Assembly (NCBI GenBank): GCA_964019055.1
Contig: OZ025206.1
Span: 14,481,291-14,545,290, forward strand
Origin: Anthopleura xanthogrammica
Lineage: Eukaryota; Cnidaria; Anthozoa; Actiniaria; Actiniidae
Reading direction: 5' to 3'
DNA: 64,000 bases
Part shown: one piece after another, positions 23,721-35,879 of the stretch
Layout: each line of letters starts with the position of its first letter
Position numbering within the stretch: position 1 is the stretch's first letter
Notes under the pieces: generated by a model
The model's input: only the letters and a program-made list of their open reading frames with translations
What the model was told of the DNA's origin: nothing
The model's database searches: none
Program-made: the position numbers and the translations under genes

Positions 23721-25238
23721 ATGGATTCAGACGTCACCCAAAATCTCACTCTGAAATTCCTTGCATTCCATGCTGTCGTAACTCCAGATGTCAAAACTGG
23801 TTTAAGCTTTTTGCACATGTCGTGCAGTAATGGAGATCTAGAGACGTTAAGCATAATCCTGACCTGCAGTCCAAGTAACTTGGATACCTTGATTGCCATG
23901 TCAATCAAGACTTGTTGCCATGACGACGAACCCAAGCTGCCGGAGGAACTGATCACAAAATCCCAAGATTCTCTGCGAAGACAACAAATGTTGCACATCA
24001 TTGAAACTGCTGCAGGATTATCACAGCCAAAGTCGATGATACATGCTGTAGCCAAAAAGGGTCATATATATCAAATGGCAATTCTACTTAAACTTGGTCA
24101 AAGAATAAATTGTATATCTAAAGATCCCGAAGATAAATCAGCGACTCCATTGATTGTTGCCAGTGCTTATAATACAAGTGAGATGGTTGAGTATTTGTTG
24201 TCCCGTGGTGCGAACAGTGATATGACTGATTCCCAGTTCAACATGGCTATTCATTCAGCTTCGGTATGTGGGAACGCACGATCCATTATGGCTCTTATTG
24301 CCATTGGTAGTGATGTTAATGTAAAGGGTTTTCGTGGAAAAGCGCCTTTACATTTTGCCGCCTTGAATGGAAAAATGGAAGCTACGAAAGTTCTTTGTGA
24401 AAATGGCGCAGAAGTTAATGCGCGGACAGCATTTGGAGATACCCCTTTGACCTGCGCAGCACAGAATGGCGATTATGAAAACATGAAACTCCTTCTTGAG
24501 AAAGGCGCCAATGTTCATGACCGCAATTCCATTGGTTACAACGCCTTATTTTATGCTACGAAGAAAGGCTTTACAGACATAGCCAAACTGTTACTCAGTT
24601 CAGGGTGCGATGTTAATGCCAGGGCACGCATCCGAGATACACCTCTGACTATCGCATCAGGTATTCAAGGGAATAAACTAATGGTAGAGTTTCTACTTCG
24701 ATCTGGAGCGAATATTAACATGGCTGATAGGCAAGGAAGACAGGCTTTACACCATGCAGGCGATGCTGAAATTACTGATTCTCTTCTTGATGCTGGTGCA
24801 GTGATAGAATCGAGAGATCTCTATGGCTTGACCCCCTTGTTGTTTGCCTTCAGCTCCGAAAATCGGCACAGCAGCATGGAGGTTGCTACGAAGCTTATTC
24901 AGAGAGGAGCTTGCGTCAACGCGAAAGAAGTGCTAAGCCTGTACTCACCTCTACATCACTTGTGCGCACATCACGACGTGGACAAAAATATTGTCAAGTT
25001 ACTTCTTGATAAAGGAGCTGATGTGAATTCTTTAGATTCTGAAGGAGAGACACCTCTTTTTTCTGCAGTCAGGAACGCGGACGTTGAAATCGTAGAGTTG
25101 CTTTTGAAGCACGGAGCGTCTGCTGATATCAAAAATGATTCTTCTTTGACGCCTTTCGACGTTTGTTCCTCGGCTGAAGGGGTGCATGGGGGAGCGTTGG
25201 TTCTTGAAGTTTTAAAAAAGCACAAAGATAAAGTCTAA
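23721..25238 (+). CDS. Ankyrin-repeat protein, intronless, 505 residues
   Basis: One uninterrupted frame from ATG at 23721 to TAA at 25238. Residues about 1-100 are non-repeat with some helical ankyrin-like sequence. From about residue 105 to 495 there are roughly eleven ankyrin repeats, with typical phrases such as GKAPLHFAALNGKMEATKVL, GDTPLTCAAQNGDYENMKLL, GETPLFSAVRNADVEIVELL and the loop ends GANVHDRNS and GADVNSLDS. One repeat (AGDAEITDSLLDAGA) is short. No death, SOCS, kinase or membrane segment is seen, so it is probably a cytosolic protein-binding scaffold; the partner is unknown. Being intronless beside multi-exon neighbours, it could be an old retrocopy or a family that lost its introns. 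An AG (CTCAAG) 8 bases before the ATG could be the acceptor of a 5' UTR intron. Confidence 0.9.
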   Translation: MDSDVTQNLTLKFLAFHAVVTPDVKTGLSFLHMSCSNGDLETLSIILTCSPSNLDTLIAMSIKTCCHDDEPKLPEELITKSQDSLRRQQMLHIIETAAGLSQPKSMIHAVAKKGHIYQMAILLKLGQRINCISKDPEDKSATPLIVASAYNTSEMVEYLLSRGANSDMTDSQFNMAIHSASVCGNARSIMALIAIGSDVNVKGFRGKAPLHFAALNGKMEATKVLCENGAEVNARTAFGDTPLTCAAQNGDYENMKLLLEKGANVHDRNSIGYNALFYATKKGFTDIAKLLLSSGCDVNARARIRDTPLTIASGIQGNKLMVEFLLRSGANINMADRQGRQALHHAGDAEITDSLLDAGAVIESRDLYGLTPLLFAFSSENRHSSMEVATKLIQRGACVNAKEVLSLYSPLHHLCAHHDVDKNIVKLLLDKGADVNSLDSEGETPLFSAVRNADVEIVELLLKHGASADIKNDSSLTPFDVCSSAEGVHGGALVLEVLKKHKDKV

Positions 25239-26330
25239 CATCTTAAATATTATATAAGAAAGATAAACGCGAAAAGTTTTGGACGTTTCGATGACATCCT
25301 TTCATCATTTTCAACAACATTTCTTAAATGTTAATTTTAATGCAAGATAACATTATAAATAAGATTAATGATTAATTAAAATTAACATTGAAAAAACTCT
25401 TCATTAATGATAAGCGGGGTCCAGAAGGAGAGTTTTTTTCTGAGGATAAAGGACTGAGGTAGATTTATTCGAGAAAGGCGACGGCCTAATGTTTAGTGCG
25501 TTAGATATGTCGGATCGAGGGGAGGGGTGTCCGCCTCATCGAGAGTTTACAGTAAATCCATTTTATCTTACTAGTGAATCTTTTGTCTAACTGACATATA
25601 TGTATGGCATGTATTGATGTAAACATCATTTTATTTATTAGCAAGGAAAACACCTAATTATACTTATCATTTCATTTGTTTATTCTTTTGGTCAGTGTTG
25701 TTGAATTGTTGTGTCATGCAACATGGCAAATATGTAAATCTCGTATTGGAAGTGCCGGGTAACAAACCAACAATGTACATATTCAAAGGTGTTTCATAGT
25801 TTATATCATACAATACTGCCTTTCGTCAAACTCTGGATACTCTCGGTTTGAACTGACTAGTTAGCCCCCAAGCAGCAAAAGCCGGTGTAATAGATATTTT
25901 GCTATCCGGGAATCTTGTCCCCCCTCGGTACTCGCCACGGAGAGGGGCTGGTGGGAGGGCATTCCAAGATAGCAGCTGCCCTTTGCTTTCCTACTCAAAA
26001 TTTCTCAGCTTAACATGATGAGTGTCCGCCATGTACGGAATCAATGTTTCCTACCATAAACTCGTAGTTGTCCTTTATTTGGTCCGACTGTTGTTTTAGT
26101 AGATAATGACGGAATAAAGGATGATGATGACTACCACAACCACGACGGTGACAACGTTGACGATGACGATCGATGACGATGAAGATGATGATGATAGTGA
26201 TGATGGTGGAAAAATGGGATTTAGCAATGGCTTAGTCCTCTCTCAGCAGCTATTCGTCCTCTGTTATTCCAATTGGAATTCGTTGGAGGAAAACCGGAGA
26301 TCTAGATCCCCTTTTTCCGGCAATGGTTTT
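25239..26330. other. Intergenic stretch with GAT/GAC microsatellite
   Basis: 3' flank of the ankyrin gene. An imperfect (GAT/GAC)n tract lies at about 26118-26210. No gene supported. Confidence 0.6.
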
Positions 26331-29300
26331 TGTTACGGTTTTTGTTACGGTTTCTTTTACGGTTTTTTGTTACGGTCTTGTTTCGGTTTTTGTTACGGAT
26401 TTTGTTAAGGTTTTTTGTTACAGTTTTTATAGCGGTTTCTGTAGAGACTTTTGTAACGGTTATTGCATGTAACGGTTTTTTGTAGCTTTTTTTTGTAGCG
26501 GTTTTTGTAGCTTTTTTTTTTGTAGCGGTTTTCGTAGCGGTTTTTCGTAGTGGTTTTTGTAGCAGTTTTTGTAGCGGTTTTTGTAACGGTTATGGTAACG
26601 GTTTTTTTCGGTAGCGTTTTCGTAGTGGTTTTTGTAGCGATTTTTTTGTAGCAGTCTTTGTTACGCTTCTTTGTGAAGGTTTTGTGTTACGGTTTTTTGT
26701 TACAGTTTTTATAGCGGTTTTTGTAGCGGTTTTTGTAGCGGTTTTTGTAGCGGTTTTTGTAGCGGTTTTTGTAGCGGTTTTTGTAGCGGTTTTTGTAGCG
26801 GTTTTTGTAGCGGTTTTTGTAGCGGTTTTTTGTAGCGGTTTTTGTAGCGGTTTTTGTAGCGGTTTTTTGTAGCGGTTTTTGTAGCAGTTTTTCGTAGCGA
26901 TTTTTTGTAGCGGTTTTTGTAGCGGTTTTTGTAGCGGTTTTTGTAGCGGTTTTTGTAGCGGTTTTTGTAGCGGTTTTTGTAGCGGTTTTTTGTAGCGGTT
27001 TTTGTAGCGGTTTTTGTAGCGGTTTTTGTAGCGGTTTTTGTAGCGGTTTTTGTAGCGGTTTTTTGTAGCGGTTTTTGTAGCGGTTTTTGTAGCAGTTTTT
27101 GTTACGCTTCTTTGTGAAGGTTTTGTGTTACGGTTTTTTGTTACAGTTTTTATAGCGGTTTTTGTAGCGGTTTTTGTAGCGGTTTTTGTAGCGGTTTTTG
27201 TAGCGGTTTTTTGTAGCGGTTTTTGTAGCGGTTTTTTGTAGCGGTTTTTGTAGCAGTTTTTCGTAGCGGTTTTTCGTAGCGGTTTTTTGTAGCGGTTTTT
27301 GTAGCGGTTTTTGTAGCGGTTTTTGTAGCGGTTTTTGTAGCGGTTTTTGTAGCGGTTTTTGTAGCGGTTTTTGTAGCGGTTTTTGTAGCGGTTTTTGTAG
27401 CGGTTTTTTGTAGCGGTTTTTGTAGCGGTTTTTGTAGCAGTTTTTTGTAGCGGTTTTTTGTAGCGGTTTTTGTAGCGGTTTTTGTAGCGGTTTTTGTAGC
27501 GGTTTTTTGTAGCGGTTTTTGTAGCGGTTTTTGTAGCGGTTTTTGTAGCGGTTTTTGTAGCGGTTTTTTGTAGCGGTTTTTGTAGGGGTTTTTGTAGCAG
27601 TTTTTCGTAGCGGTTTTTTGTAGCGGTTTTTGTAGCGGTTTTTTTTGCGGGTTTTGTAGCGGTTTTTGTAGCGGTTTTTGTAGCGGTTTTTGTAGCGGTT
27701 TTTGTAGCGGTTTTTTGTAGCGGTTTTTGTAGCGGTTTTTGTAGCGGTTTTTGTAGCGGTTTTTGTAGCGGTTTTTGTAGCGGTTTTTGTAGCGGTTTTT
27801 TGTAGCGGTTTTTGTAGCGGTTTTTGTAGCGGTTTTTTGTAGCGGTTTTTGTAGCGGTTTTTGTAGCGGTTTTTGTAGCAGTTTTTTGTAGCGGTTTTTT
27901 GTAGCGGTTTTTGTAGCGGTTTTTGTAGCGGTTTTTTGTAGCGGTTTTTTTAGCGGTTTTTGTAGCGGTTTTGGTAGCAGTTTTTGTAGCGGTTTTTGTA
28001 GCGGTTTTGGTAGCGGTTTTTGTAGCGGTTTTTGTAGCGGTTTTTTGTAGCGGTTTTTGTAGCGGTTTTTGTAGCGGTTTTTGTAGCGGTTTTTGTAGCG
28101 GTTTTTGTAGCAGTTTTTGTAGCGGTTTTTGTAGCGGTTTTTGTAGCGGTTTTTTGTAGCGGTTTTTGTAGCGGTTTTTGTAGCAGTTTTTGTAGCGGTT
28201 TTTGTAGCGGTTTTTGTAGCGGTTTTGGTAGCGCTTTTGGTAGCGCTTTTGGTAGCGGTTTTTGTAGCGGTTTTTGTAGCGGTTTTTTGTAGCGGTTTTT
28301 GTAGCGGTTTTTGTAGCGGTTTTTGTAGCGGTTTTTGTAGCGGTTTTTGTAGCGGTTTTTGTAGCGGTTTTTGTAGCGGTTTTTGTAGCGGTTTTTTGTA
28401 GCGGTTTTTGTAGCGGTTTTTTGTAGCGGTTTTTGTAGCGGTTTTTGTAGCAGTTTTTGTAGCGGTTTTTGTAGCGGTTTTTGTAGCGGTTTTTTGTAGC
28501 GGTTTTTTTAGCGGTTTTTGTAGCGGTTTTGGTAGCAGTTTTTGTAGCGGTTTTTGTAGCGGTTTTGGTAGCGGTTTTTGTAGCGGTTTTTGTAGCGGTT
28601 TTTTGTAGCGGTTTTTGTAGCGGTTTTTGTAGCGGTTTTTGTAGCGGTTTTTGTAGCGGTTTTTGTAGCAGTTTTTGTAGCGGTTTTTGTAGCGGTTTTT
28701 GTAGCGGTTTTTTGTAGCGGTTTTTGTAGCGGTTTTTGTAGCAGTTTTTGTAGCGGTTTTTGTAGCGGTTTTTGTAGCGGTTTTGGTAGCGCTTTTGGTA
28801 GCGCTTTTGGTAGCGGTTTTTGTAGCGGTTTTTGTAGCGGTTTTTTGTAGCGGTTTTTGTAGCGGTTTTTGTAGCGGTTTTTGTAGCGGTTTTTGTAGCG
28901 GTTTTTGTAGCGGTTTTTGTAGCGGTTTTTGTAGCGGTTTTTGTAGCGGTTTTTTGTAGCGGTTTTTGTAGCGGTTTTTTGTAGCGGTTTTTGTAGCGGT
29001 TTTTGTAGCAGTTTTTGTAGCGGTTTTTGTAGCGGTTTTGGTAGCGGTTTTGGTAGCGCTTTTGGTAGCGCTTTTGGTAGCGCTTTTGGTAGCGGTTTTT
29101 GTAGCGGTTTTTGTAGCGATTTTTTGTAGCAGTTTTTGTTACGCTTGTTTGTGAAGGTTTTCTTTTACGGTTTTTGTTACGGTTTTATTTACGGTTTTTT
29201 GTAGCGGTTTTTTGTAGGGTTTTTTTGTAGCGGTTTTTTGTAGGGGTTTTTTGTAGGGGTTTTTGTAGCGCTTTAGTATCGGCGGTTTTTGTAGCGGTTT

Positions 29301-29345
29301 TTTTAGCGGTTTTTTAGCGGTTTTTTTTAAGCGGTTCCTGTAGCG
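26327..29345. repeat. Large 12-bp minisatellite array (GTAGCGGTTTTT)n
   Basis: About 3 kb, some 240-250 units, of GTAGCGGTTTTT with variation in T-run length (four to seven) and point variants GTAGCAG, GTAGCGC, GTTACGG. The array has higher-order structure: a block of 558 bp is repeated (the same variant order at 27971 and 28529, and the GCGCTTTTGG doublet at 28231 and 28789), and a block with GTTACGCTTCTTTGTGAAGG recurs at 26660 and 27101. Open frames inside (VAVF, CSGF) are artefacts of a 12-base unit without stops. Diverged units continue to about 29695. Confidence 0.95.
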
Positions 29346-30187
29346 AGATTGTAGCTGTTTTGCTTGGGCTTTGTATTGGTTAACTATATCATTTTTGCTT
29401 TTTTTGTTTCAATTTTTGTTACCGTTTTTGTTACGGTTTTTGTTACGTTTTTTTTGTTACGGTTTTTTGTTGCGGTTTTTGTTGCTTTTTTTGCTAGGGT
29501 TTTCGTAGTATTTTTTTAGAGCGGTTCCTGTAGCGAGATCGTAGCGGTATTGCTTGGGATTTGTATTGGTTAACTATACCTTTTTGTAGCGGTTTTTGTA
29601 GCGATATAGTAGGGGTTTTGCTTCGGTTTTCCATTGGTTAACTATCGTGTTTGTGGCGGTTTTTGTAGCGGTTTTTGTTACGGTTTTTGTTAATCGTGAT
29701 TTTTATATCAATACAATACATTTTAATTTAGCAAACAAGTTACATTTCATAGTACATTTTGTGATTTTAAATCATTACACAAGGTAGTTTTAGTTACGAT
29801 AAAATATGTGCGTATTTATTTGTAATTTTGTCTATTTTGAATGCCTAGAGGCTAAATTAAATGTTGTATTTTTAAACGAGCTGAAAGATAGTCCTTATAA
29901 TATAAATATAATACAAATTACACACAGATAACAAACAGAATACAGGTTACACAAAAGCATGAATACAAAAATATACCTATTGGTATGAATAAAGAAGAAG
30001 ATTATTGTTTGTTTACTTCTAAGTATTGAGGCTGCTTTGTCTTTGTAACAAGACCGCCTTAATTTTCTTTTTGAATAAGGAAGTGTTCTTAATTTCTTTT
30101 AGATTAGTTGGAATTTCTTTTCATGTCAGAAGCTATAACACTAATGGTTTGTTTTCCTAAGTTTGTTCTAAATTATCGCCATGGAAT
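29346..30187. other. Decayed array edge and AT-rich non-coding DNA
   Basis: Until about 29695 sequence still carries GTTACGGTTTTT/GTAGCGG motifs and a duplicated phrase 'ttgtattggttaactat' near 29370 and 29560. After that AT-rich DNA with no gene. Confidence 0.6.
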
Positions 30188-30358
30188 TCAGCACTCATAC
30201 TTATAGAAACAACCAGAAAAAAATGTCATGACATATGCACTTGAAATATTTGCTCCTCCATCATATGCAGATATGACTTTCAAACACGGAAGTGTCAGTA
30301 CTGTTTTTGTGCAGAAGCTAAGTGGCAGTTGAGTGACTTGTTGTTGAAGAGTTAAACC
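30188..30358 (-). CDS. Candidate terminal exon, unknown protein
   Basis: After a good acceptor on the minus strand (CGTATTTCAG) a frame runs LTLQQQVTQLPLSFCTKTVL, then ISAYDGGANISSAYVM and GCFYKYEC before a TGA. The mix of Cys, Gly and Asn looks like the end of a secreted protein. No upstream exons or known family found. Low confidence. Confidence 0.25.
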   Translation of the reverse strand, partial: GLTLQQQVTQLPLSFCTKTVLTLPCLKVISAYDGGANISSAYVMTFFSGCFYKYEC

Positions 30359-30615
30359 TGAAATACGCAAATTACCATTATTTATGAGGATAACTCGGCT
30401 TGGCATGTTAGACTTTCATCTATTTATTCATTGTATCTTTTTTTTATGCCAAAAGAAAAGTTTCAAAATCATTGGCCAAACATCCCTCTTAATCTCCTAC
30501 CTCGTACACCTTCCTAATACATGATTCTAGTCTTGTTAGAATAAAGTGTAGGCTGTAACTCATAATTCTCTACGCTGGAGATAAAAATCTGATCAGTATA
30601 TTCGATAACTAAATG

Positions 30616-30926
30616 GATAATAACTAGCGGTAAGCTAGTGTGGGCTGCGTCGGTGTTTCTAATGAAACAGTTGTGATAAAAAAAAAGAAAAAGAAAAATC
30701 ACTTACTGACGTTTCGGACGCTGGTCCTTCGTGGGAGTAACGACGTCAGTAAGTGATTTTTCTTATTTTTTACGGTGTAAAATTTACCTTTTAATCACAA
30801 TTGATAACTAAATAACCAGTTTGTAGTTGTACTTTATAGTGTAACCATAGCAACTGACCTATCTTTATTTAAGAGATGATAACTAGCGGTAAGCTAGTGT
30901 GGGCTGCGTCGGTGTTTCTAATGAAT
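30616..30926. repeat. Direct-repeat bounded element with internal hairpin, possibly Penelope-like
   Basis: A 46-bp sequence starting ATAACTAGCGGTAAGCTAGT occurs at 30619-30664 and again at 30879-30924. Between them lies an inverted repeat (AAAATCACTTACTGACGT at about 30695, mirrored to about 30761) around 'ccttcgtggg'. Read in reverse complement the centre gives GCGTCCGAAACGTCAGT, reminiscent of the GAAAC side of hammerhead-ribozyme repeats in Penelope-like elements; the CTGATGAG half is not intact. A diverged relative is at 42480-42610. Confidence 0.45.
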
Positions 30927-30929
30927 CTA

Positions 30930-32495
30930 ATGATATCTTTATTTAATGCCTGGTTACACTCGGAAAAAAGTTTAGTTTTTCCTCGAGTCTCTAAAAGTTT
31001 CGTCTTTTTTTAGTGGTTTTTAGAAACTATACAAATATCAAATCGTGAAGTTAATTTGCTGTTTCTCGTTATTGGTACTATATATATAGGCCATTAAATA
31101 TCTACGCTGAATTTTCCTTATTGCTTTGCACCTCGTAGAGGTGTGTTTTCGGCTTTTTTTACAGGATATTTGGTAAACCTTCTTTATAATTGTCGCAAAA
31201 ACATAAAGAAAAAACTACACACTTTTTTTCGCGGATTGAAAGAAAAAACACCGCAGTATGCGTACTACCCATAATCAAACAATTCACGATAAATTAACCA
31301 AGTAGTTCTCACGTCTTCACTTATCTATATTGTATAACGTTAATTATGTGATCATTATGGTTGAAGTACATCCGATACCTCTTTAAACTTACATGCAACG
31401 CAACATGAACGATCGATCAAGGAAGCAAAACACCACGTGCTCCTTTCCTGCCTCATTCACTTAACAGTAGGCACCCTACGCCCATTTTTTGGGATTCGAC
31501 ACGTAAAGTTTGCATAATTCTTAGAGCAGCTGGGACAGTTTATTTCTTACCCATTTTTTTTTTTTTTTTTTGTATTTTTACACCCAAAGAAGTTCGTGGG
31601 AAAACATGAGTGTTGTCAAAAAGCTGGTTTACTCTTCAAAGCATTACTTAAATTAATTATCAGTTATTATTTATGATATTTTATGAACAATCTTCAACTG
31701 AATCCGTTGCTGCTACTGCTTTTGAGGTTGTTGTTGTAAATAATGGTAGTGGTAGTGTAGATAATGTTTGTATTTCGAAATTTTAAGTTATTTTCCAGGC
31801 AGGAACAACTTAATAGTGTAACCAGGAAAACTTATAAATCTGTCACTGATGTATTTAAAATATAACAAATTTATTCGCATTTATTCGCATCTTAGTGCGA
31901 AAGGAGATATAAGAGGTTAGCCCTATAGAAAATATCGCCGGATCGAATTGGAATATGAAAGTTGATTTTTGCGGACGGAGGAAAACCGGAGAACTCGGAG
32001 AAAAACCCTCAAAGTACAAGACAGGTAAAAGTAAATATATAAACAGGTGAAAGGAAATATAGTAAATAAAGTTCAGTTTTAAGGCCCAGCCGAAAATAAT
32101 GGCATCGAAGAAGACCGCCTCATTAATCCATAATGATTGTTTTCAATGCGTTTGGCTAATATGAAATTCGTTTGAACTGTTTGAACTGGTCCTTACAGGT
32201 AAAAGTAAATATATAAAGCTCCTATTTTAAACTTGGTCAAACTTAGATAGCTCCGCTTTTCTAGGTAGATAGCGTACTTACAAATGTGTTTGTGATATCT
32301 CCTTGATCATTATCTTTTGAAGTACATCCGTCACCTCTTTATAGCGTGGCACGAATAAGTAAGTCAAGAGACACGTGTCCGCTTGCCTTCGATAGGTGGC
32401 ACCTCGAGCTCACTAGATACTCTTTGTGGTGAGCTCAGTGTTTTCTCCGTTGCAAGAAGACACATCCTCCGTATTAGAAGACTCATTAATTAGCA
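30930..32495. other. Non-coding stretch upstream of the GPCR gene
   Basis: No gene supported. A poly-T tract lies at about 31554-31571. A short piece at 31975-32015 (GGAGGAAAACCGGAGAACTC) resembles one near 26284, suggesting a dispersed repeat. GPCR promoter and 5' UTR should lie near the right end. Confidence 0.5.
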
Positions 32496-34609
<2,114 letters not shown>

Positions 34610-35879
34610 TCTAAAACAGTATCTCGACCGTTTGAATTGATATTGCTCACTTTGGACTATAGCTATGAAACTTTTGACTTTCCATGGCGACCGTTAAAGG
34701 AATTCAATTTAAACTAAAGAACCAAACTCAATAACTGTTTTGCAGGATTTTTTTTTTTCAGGAAAAGAAATTTCATTTCCCAAAGGATCAAGTCAGCCCC
34801 AACGAATGGGAGGTTGGGTGCTTATTTGTCAGTCGCACGGGGATTGGGCAAAAGGTTTTGTGTTGACAGTCAGTAGCCAAGGGGCAGAATAGCTTCTTGT
34901 GTCTCATTCGTTTTTGTCGAGGAGATCGAATTGTTGCCCTGCAACATGGATCATGTAAAACCCTTCTATACATTTACCATGTCAAGCTAAAATTGAACGC
35001 CATGAAACTGTTGAGGACTGAATGCATTGGCCATTCAGCCAATCGGAAGCGAGAAAGTTCTGACATTGAACTTTAGGTTTTATAGAGCTTTTAAGTGTGA
35101 CGTCATTCGAATGAAAAAAAAACCAACGACTTCTTTACTTAATTTTCGTGACAGGATTTGTTGTCCAAAGTTCTAATTTTTTTCAGGTAGAGGTTAAGTC
35201 ATTGAGAACATTTTTCGCTTTTATTATTTTAGCGGTTTTATGAGCAGTTGGACCCGGAAATACGTCACAACCTAAAAGCTCTATAGCTAAAATTCTATAT
35301 AAGGCACGCCATACAAGCAAAAATCTGAAACCCTAGCTGATCCATGCATCTTTGGATAGGCTTTATAACATAAACACTTATAAACTGAAGCTGTTTCGAT
35401 TCCTTTTAGAATACTATTTCATTCCAGACATCTAAAGTGAAATATTGTTGTCTCTAAGTATTGTATTCTGCTTTCATGTCATTTGTTGCCGGAACTACTT
35501 TGGTACTTTTCTTCTGCACAGGTTGGATGCGAGCTCGATGTGTAGTATTCTAAGAGCTATTTATAGCTTGGTTTCAGACCATCAACTTTTTAAAAAGCAG
35601 GATAATAAAACATGAATTCATCTATCCTACACAATTTATGAATTTATATAGTTTTAAACTCACCATAAGCAGAGACCCTATTCATTTTGGATTAGCTTAA
35701 GTTGTAAGAAGAAAAAAAAAACACCTACATGAGTGCCGCTTAAGAACTCTATTTAATTTGCATAAATTAAGTTTGCTGAACTGTTTCGATTCCCATTTTA
35801 GAAGAACATTTCACTGGATTTTCAGCTGAATATTCATAAAGTCCAGCTAAGGCTAAGGTGTCTGCGACGGCCCCTCAAA
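34610..35879. other. Intergenic stretch between the GPCR and the discoidin/FN3 cluster
   Basis: No gene supported. An inverted-repeat element lies at about 35074-35290: 'taggttttatagagctttta' on the left is mirrored by 'cctaaaagctctata' on the right, both beside a 'tgacgt' motif, so probably a MITE. Confidence 0.55.

Noticed and set aside
26684..28717. VAVF/CSGF repeat frames in the 12-bp array, which look like membrane or Cys-Gly-Phe proteins
   Set aside because: A 12-base unit without stops keeps a frame open by default; broken wherever the T-run changes length.
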